The position numbers and the translations under genes were made by a program. 64,000 nucleotides of DNA from Globisporangium splendens (taxonomy: Eukaryota; Oomycota; Peronosporomycetes; Pythiales; Pythiaceae), in NCBI GenBank assembly GCA_006386115.1, contig VFIW01000049.1:1-64000 (forward strand), in the 5' to 3' direction. This document shows, in pieces, positions 59,449 through 64,000 of the stretch (within the stretch, counting starts at the first letter, position 1; each line of letters begins with the position of its first letter). Below the pieces are notes generated by a model, which was not told the DNA's origin, made no database searches, and was given only the letters and a program-made list of their open reading frames with translations.

Positions 59449-62400
59449 ATGCAGCGCTCGTCCGGAGGCAACGGCGGACGCGGCAACCGCAACTGGAAGC
59501 ACTTCCAGCAGCAGCATCCGCAGTCGAACGCGCCGCAGTACCGTCTGCCGTACCCACCGCCGCAGCATCAGACGCCAGCAGGCTACGCGCACCATCAGCC
59601 CCAGTCGCATTCTCGACGGCCCACTCCACCGCTACCACCGATTGCAGGAAGGCCAGCGAATCCACCGCTTCCAGTATCTCCCAGTGTTTCGCCAGCCATC
59701 CAGAATGACGTGGTCGCGTTCGTGGAGTCCATGCGCTCCAGCCGCTCGCACCCCTCGGCGCCACCATCGGCACTCAATGTTTCCAGCATTACCCAAGCCA
59801 TATGCGCACATTTCCGTACGTTTGCTTCTCTCTCTGTCGAATTGCATCGCATTGTGTGTGGCCTATTACTCATTCATCTGCATTATGTGCGTGTTTATAT
59901 TGTAATGTTGCTAGATGTGAATGAGTTTGAAGAATTACTGGGCATGTCTCCCATGCAGCTGCCCGTTCTCCGGCAGGTGCACACGTTGAACCAGCGCTTG
60001 TGGACCTTCGTGACCTGTTTTGTGCAGAGCCGACGGATCAACACGCTCTACGAGTGTTTCCAGGCGTTCCTCATGCACGAGGGCATTCGCGATTTCCACG
60101 AGCTGCGCATCGGCAATTCATTCCTGCACACCGAAGCCGTGCAGTCATTGTATCCCGGAGCCGTTGCGATGCTCAACGTCTCGACGCGCGACATCTTGAG
60201 CCATCTCCGGCAATTTGAAACGATTCTCGGCCACGATGCGTTCCGCAACTCGTCGCATATCGACCGCAACCAGTTTCTGCAGTATCTGTCCCAGCAATAT
60301 CGGCAGCCCAACGTGGAAGCCGTTGGAGTCTCGATTGATCCCACAGGCTTTGGCGTGTACATTGGTTTGCTCCGTCGACTCTCCAACCAAGAGATGAAAG
60401 AGATGAAGAGCATTGAGCAGGAGTTCCAGAAGGGTATCGCCGAAAAGGTGTTTGAGGTCACGAAAGAGAAATTCAGTGCAGAGAACCGCAAGCAAGCGCT
60501 CGAAGATCTTCTACAGAACCGCCTAAACACCAGCGACAGCAAGCAAGACGAAGCAACAGCGGGTAACGGATGGAAAAAGCGGGCTCACCAGAGAAGCACG
60601 ACGTCGCTGTCTCTGGAAATACTGAAGCGAGTGACGGATGTTGATGTGTATCTGGATAACGTGTTGAGGCGGAGAGCTTCGTCTGACCAGCAAGCCAACA
60701 AGAAGCAGATATCGTCGCAGGAGATTGCTGAAACCGACCTCAAAATCCGTAATCAGCTCACACGATTCTTAATGGCGACACAGAAAAGCAAGCATCACTC
60801 GCGGATCAAGGTTGTGACGTGGGTGCTCTGTGGCATCATGGCAAAAATTCATGCACTGCTGCCGCACGATGACAAGTTACCCGACGAGAAAGCTGAAGAA
60901 GATGAGGAAGGCACCGCGGGAAAGCAAGAGAAGGAAGATGATGATGATAGTGGCGACGAATGCGACTGCTGCTGTGTTGGGATAGACACATGCAAGTGCT
61001 CTTGTACTTGTGTTTGCCATAGCAACTCGAGCGACGAGGAGGAGGGCGAAGACGAATCAAAAAGTGGTGAGCGAGTTGACGAAGTCAAACCGCAGCCAAA
61101 GCGATCCAGTGTGGCATCGAAGAAACCCAATCAACGTGCCGAAGCAATGTTGACTTTGGACAAGATCAAGTCCGAAATCGAGCAATGCCTCAACAAATTC
61201 ACTGAAAACAATCGCATTGAGTCGTTTGAACAGCTGCTCATGTGCTTCATCTCATTGGAGATTGACATGCAGGCAGTCTTGGGTGCGAAGCCGCAGAGCA
61301 GCAGAAGTGACGTGACACAGGATCGATCTGTACTGGAGTTGGTTCTAGAACAGTGGAACGAGTGTATGGCGGACGAAGGCAAAAGAAACCAAGCTTGGGT
61401 TCAGTCGTTTGAACAGCTTACGGCCAACAAGTCAGGTGCTGGGGCTAGTAAAAGCGCTGACCGCTCGGAAGTTGTGAACTTCATCCAGCAATGCGTCCTG
61501 GCACTGAATTCTACATCTTGCTCTCAAGAGACCAGGCGTGATATGATGCAGCAGGTGGCAACACGAACGCGCCTTGAGTTCAGCCTCGACACGCTCACTG
61601 AGATGGGTATAGAATCGATGGACGAAGTCATGGAGGAAGCACAGCTGACAGTGGAGCGCAATGAAACTACTGCATCCATTGCGAAGTATTCGAGCGCTCT
61701 ACTTTCTACCGAAGAATTTCACTACGATCCAGAGAACAGCGTCGCCGTACCAGGTGAGTCGTTGCGATTAAAGAAAAGCGACGAAGCAATCGCCGAATTG
61801 CTTCGTTGCCCGTATTTTGTCGACATAGCGCAATTCACGAACTGGCAGCAGCGTTATGCGCCATACTGTGGATCGTTGCGCTATTTTGTCCGCACGCATG
61901 AAATGATTTTACTTGATCATGCGTCATCATCGCGATCTTTGATGTTTTTGTATTGTTTGAATGGTGTAATCCTTCGTATTAACGAGGAATCGACTCCATC
62001 AGCTCTAGAAATGCTCATCAGCTCGACCGCGTCTACGGGAGTGCAGGTTCCGCCGCGTCAAATCGCGCTGCACCTGACGTCGATGATTGTCAAGAACAGC
62101 GGTGAAAGCAACTTTCCGAAGCAACTTGTTCAAGCTCATCTGCGAAGCTTGTTCACAGCGATGGAAAGCAGCTTGACACAAGCAAACCCGACTATCGCAT
62201 CTAGTATTGAGCGATATGTGTTGGAAATCGTGCTCTCTGTACCTAGTGAGTTCGCTGGCTGGGTCTACAAGCTGCTCGAAGAAGTCGTCGTCTCTGGTCC
62301 AAGTGAGCTTGAGCGGTCAATGCTCGTAGAAAGAGTTTGGGTTGCTTGCGGAAACGATGCTGAAAAGATATCACTCTCGACGATCGGCAGGCTCATGAAT

Positions 62401-64000
62401 TGCGTGGAATGGATGGACAAGCTGGATTCTACTCAAGATTTAAAACTTCACTCTGCCGATGGTGCTGTGAAGGAAAGCAGAGTTAGCATTCCAACCCAGC
62501 CACCCGTGAACGTGAAATCTAGTGAAGACAGCATTCAAGCCATCACCGAACGCTTCACGCGGGCCGACCAACCTATCGAGAGCAAACCGCGTGCTGCTTC
62601 AGCCGACGGCGGCGGACAAGATACATACGAGCACGGTCTTCCGTCGTCTACGGAGTCCTGCTACGAGTGCATCAATCAAATTCGCAAGGAGCAATTCGGG
62701 ATTGGTTTGGAAATCCAGGACGAAGCGACATCATCGGTGCTCAAGATTCAGCAGCAACGACTCGAACGCGCGCTAAAGCGACTCAGCGATGAATTGTACA
62801 GCGAAAACACACACTTTGTGCTTGAGTTGCTTCAGAATGCAGACGACAATAGCTACCGTCCCGGTGAGATTGCGAGGGGTGAGTTCATCCTGACTACCAA
62901 CCAAGAGATCATCTTCCACAACAATGAACGAGGTTTTACGCCAGCAAACATCCAGGCGATCTGTGATGTCGGCGCTTCCACAAAGTCGTCGCTAGACTCT
63001 AATACAAGCATCGGCAAAAAGGGTATTGGCTTCAAGAGTGTGTTCAAGGTCTCGGACAGTCCGCAAGTGCATTCGAATGGATTTCATATCAGATTCCACT
63101 CCAAGAACGAGGAACACGGAGCTGGTCTCGGATACATTCTGCCGTTCTGGATCGACAGTCAGTCCGAGTGGCAGTCTCGTCCAGGAACAACGTTTGTTCT
63201 ACCGCTGAACCAGTCGTCCATGCAGCGAAAAGACGAGATTTCTGAATCTTTGCTGGCGTTTGAGCCCTCCATCTTGCTCTTTTTGCGTCGCATCCAAGAG
63301 TTGCGCATCCAAGACGATGTTTACAACCAGAGACTGCATTTCCTGAAAGAAGAAAGTGACCGAGACGACCACCAAACCGTGCAGCTGTTTTCGCAGATCA
63401 GTCATAAAAACTCGGACAATGCCACCGTTTCACAACAACAGTGGCTCGTCATCAAGAAATCGCTTCCTGCTCCTGTCGCGTTCTCAACGTCTTCGGATCA
63501 AGCTCGTGTGGCAGAAATCGCGCTGGCGCTTCCGTTGCCTGGTTCGAGTACCTCAGCGGGCGATCGCCTTCCACTGCAACAAGTATTTGCTTACCTGCCT
63601 CTGCGCTCCTATGGTTTCCGCTTCGTCTTGCAAGGTGATTTTGAAGTTCCGAGCTCACGAGAAGCCATTGTAAATGGAAGCGAATGGAACCAGTGGCTGA
63701 TTTCTCAATTTCCTCTCATCATGCGTCAAGCTGTCGTGAGTTACGTCGACGAACTTCTATTGGCAGGGTCGGACCTGGTTCATGGCGCGAGACATCTTCT
63801 CTCACTTTTGCCTCTCGAGAACGAAATTCAGGCGCCGTTCAGAGGGATCGTGCTGGATATTATGCGTGAAATCAGCCTTGTTCCGTTCTTGCCTTCGTGT
63901 ACGACGCCGGAAGATCCAACTCTTGAGATGATGCGCCCCGTTGAGCTACTTGATGCCTGGGAAATGGTCCAAGATGAGGAGATACTGAGTGTGCTGGTGC
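59449..64000 (+). CDS. NO VEIN-like large GHKL-ATPase protein, 3' end outside the window
   Basis: Exon 1 59449-59815, intron 59816-59914 (GTACGT...TGCTAG), exon 2 59915 to beyond 64000, open throughout; 1484 residues visible. The N terminus is Gly/Pro/Gln-rich (NGGRGNRNWKHFQQQHP). The next ~150 residues (LRQVHTLNQRLWTFVTCFVQSRRINTL..., in pieces) match the N-terminal domain of plant NO VEIN. An acidic linker holds a Cys-rich cluster near residues 470-490. From about 1080 comes a HATPase_c/GHKL fold as in NO VEIN and sacsin: ELYSENTHFVLELLQNADDN (N box near 1096), FHNNERGFTPANI, CDVGASTKSS and IGKKGIGFKSVFKVSD. NO VEIN is needed for plant vascular and cell-fate patterning; the biochemical role is unknown, and a chaperone-like ATPase is inferred. 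Confidence 0.85.
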   Translation, partial: MQRSSGGNGGRGNRNWKHFQQQHPQSNAPQYRLPYPPPQHQTPAGYAHHQPQSHSRRPTPPLPPIAGRPANPPLPVSPSVSPAIQNDVVAFVESMRSSRSHPSAPPSALNVSSITQAICAHFRTFASLSVELHRIVCGLLLIHLHYVRVYIVMLLDVNEFEELLGMSPMQLPVLRQVHTLNQRLWTFVTCFVQSRRINTLYECFQAFLMHEGIRDFHELRIGNSFLHTEAVQSLYPGAVAMLNVSTRDILSHLRQFETILGHDAFRNSSHIDRNQFLQYLSQQYRQPNVEAVGVSIDPTGFGVYIGLLRRLSNQEMKEMKSIEQEFQKGIAEKVFEVTKEKFSAENRKQALEDLLQNRLNTSDSKQDEATAGNGWKKRAHQRSTTSLSLEILKRVTDVDVYLDNVLRRRASSDQQANKKQISSQEIAETDLKIRNQLTRFLMATQKSKHHSRIKVVTWVLCGIMAKIHALLPHDDKLPDEKAEEDEEGTAGKQEKEDDDDSGDECDCCCVGIDTCKCSCTCVCHSNSSDEEEGEDESKSGERVDEVKPQPKRSSVASKKPNQRAEAMLTLDKIKSEIEQCLNKFTENNRIESFEQLLMCFISLEIDMQAVLGAKPQSSRSDVTQDRSVLELVLEQWNECMADEGKRNQAWVQSFEQLTANKSGAGASKSADRSEVVNFIQQCVLALNSTSCSQETRRDMMQQVATRTRLEFSLDTLTEMGIESMDEVMEEAQLTVERNETTASIAKYSSALLSTEEFHYDPENSVAVPGESLRLKKSDEAIAELLRCPYFVDIAQFTNWQQRYAPYCGSLRYFVRTHEMILLDHASSSRSLMFLYCLNGVILRINEESTPSALEMLISSTASTGVQVPPRQIALHLTSMIVKNSGESNFPKQLVQAHLRSLFTAMESSLTQANPTIASSIERYVLEIVLSVPSEFAGWVYKLLEEVVVSGPSELERSMLVERVWVACGNDAEKISLSTIGRLMNCVEWMDKLDSTQDLKLHSADGAVKESRVSIPTQPPVNVKSSEDSIQAITERFTRADQPIESKPRAASADGGGQDTYEHGLPSSTESCYECINQIRKEQFGIGLEIQDEATSSVLKIQQQRLERALKRLSDELYSENTHFVLELLQNADDNSYRPGEIARGEFILTTNQEIIFHNNERGFTPANIQAICDVGASTKSSLDSNTSIGKKGIGFKSVFKVSDSPQVHSNGFHIRFHSKNEEHGAGLGYILPFWIDSQSEWQSRPGTTFVLPLNQSSMQRKDEISESLLAFEPSILLFLRRIQELRIQDDVYNQRLHFLKEESDRDDHQTVQLFSQISHKNSDNATVSQQQWLVIKKSLPAPVAFSTSSDQARVAEIALALPLPGSSTSAGDRLPLQQVFAYLPLRSYGFRFVLQGDFEVPSSREAIVNGSEWNQWLISQFPLIMRQAVVSYVDELLLAGSDLVHGARHLLSLLPLENEIQAPFRGIVLDIMREISLVPFLPSCTTPEDPTLEMMRPVELLDAWEMVQDEEILSVLV

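Noticed and set aside
1..64000. CRISPR arrays, bacterial operons, riboswitches, rRNA genes
   Set aside because: None seen; the window is eukaryotic nuclear DNA with spliceosomal introns.

Overview
This is nuclear DNA of an oomycete (stramenopile water mould). The evidence is gene-rich, intron-poor euthkaryotic coding sequence with short introns (about 68-142 nt, mostly GTAC/GTGC/GTAAG...YAG), three loci encoding WRKY19-like HGGGKRC zinc repeats, WLH-type ankyrin-like repeats, a fused phosphoglycerate dehydrogenase-phosphoserine aminotransferase, and Ty3/gypsy chromoviruses. The overall feel is closest to Saprolegniales (Aphanomyces/Saprolegnia-like), but the genus cannot be fixed by eye.

Positions 1-13 kb are mobile-element territory. 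The 3' end of one LTR retrotransposon (sense on +) enters from the left edge and ends with an LTR at 294-891. A complete 7.6-kb chromovirus on the minus strand fills 4148-11791, with LTRs at both ends, GTATC target-site duplications, PBS, polypurine tract, gag, a canonical A-AAA-AAC -1 frameshift site with a predicted pseudoknot, and a pol that ends in a chromodomain. Both elements carry an antisense coding frame starting just inside the 3' LTR. In the complete copy it encodes a 355-residue coiled-coil protein that fits exactly between the integrase and the polypurine tract. The two copies resemble each other as proteins. This is the most promising undescribed item in the window. An orphan C2H2 zinc-finger frame lies between the elements. 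11.8-13 kb holds a diverged 278-bp duplication, inverted repeats and head-to-head TTTAGGG telomere-like motifs.

From 13 kb to the right edge the DNA is mostly conserved housekeeping and regulatory genes: ALIX/BRO1 (ESCRT), WRKY19-like zinc protein, glucose-6-phosphate dehydrogenase, DOT1-type H3K79 methyltransferase, a basic hypothetical protein, PEX3 divergent from a NUDCD3-like protein, EMG1/NEP1, an NHL-repeat/EGF-like membrane protein broken by a frameshift and an in-frame stop, a large CHD-type remodeller divergent from an ankyrin-like repeat protein, two divergent multi-pass membrane proteins, an RGLG-type copine/RING E3 ligase, a second WRKY19-like zinc protein, the PGDH-PSAT fusion with a mitochondrial-type leader, a third WRKY19-like gene in four exons, and a large NO VEIN-like GHKL ATPase gene that runs off the right edge.

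The genes form no operons. Neighbours are arranged divergently with short shared promoters (PEX3/NUDCD3 167 bp; CHD/ankyrin 419 bp) or convergently. Exon structures were deduced by eye from splice signals, phase and family similarity. Long antisense open frames opposite G6PD, PGDH-PSAT, CHD and similar genes are treated as codon-bias artefacts.
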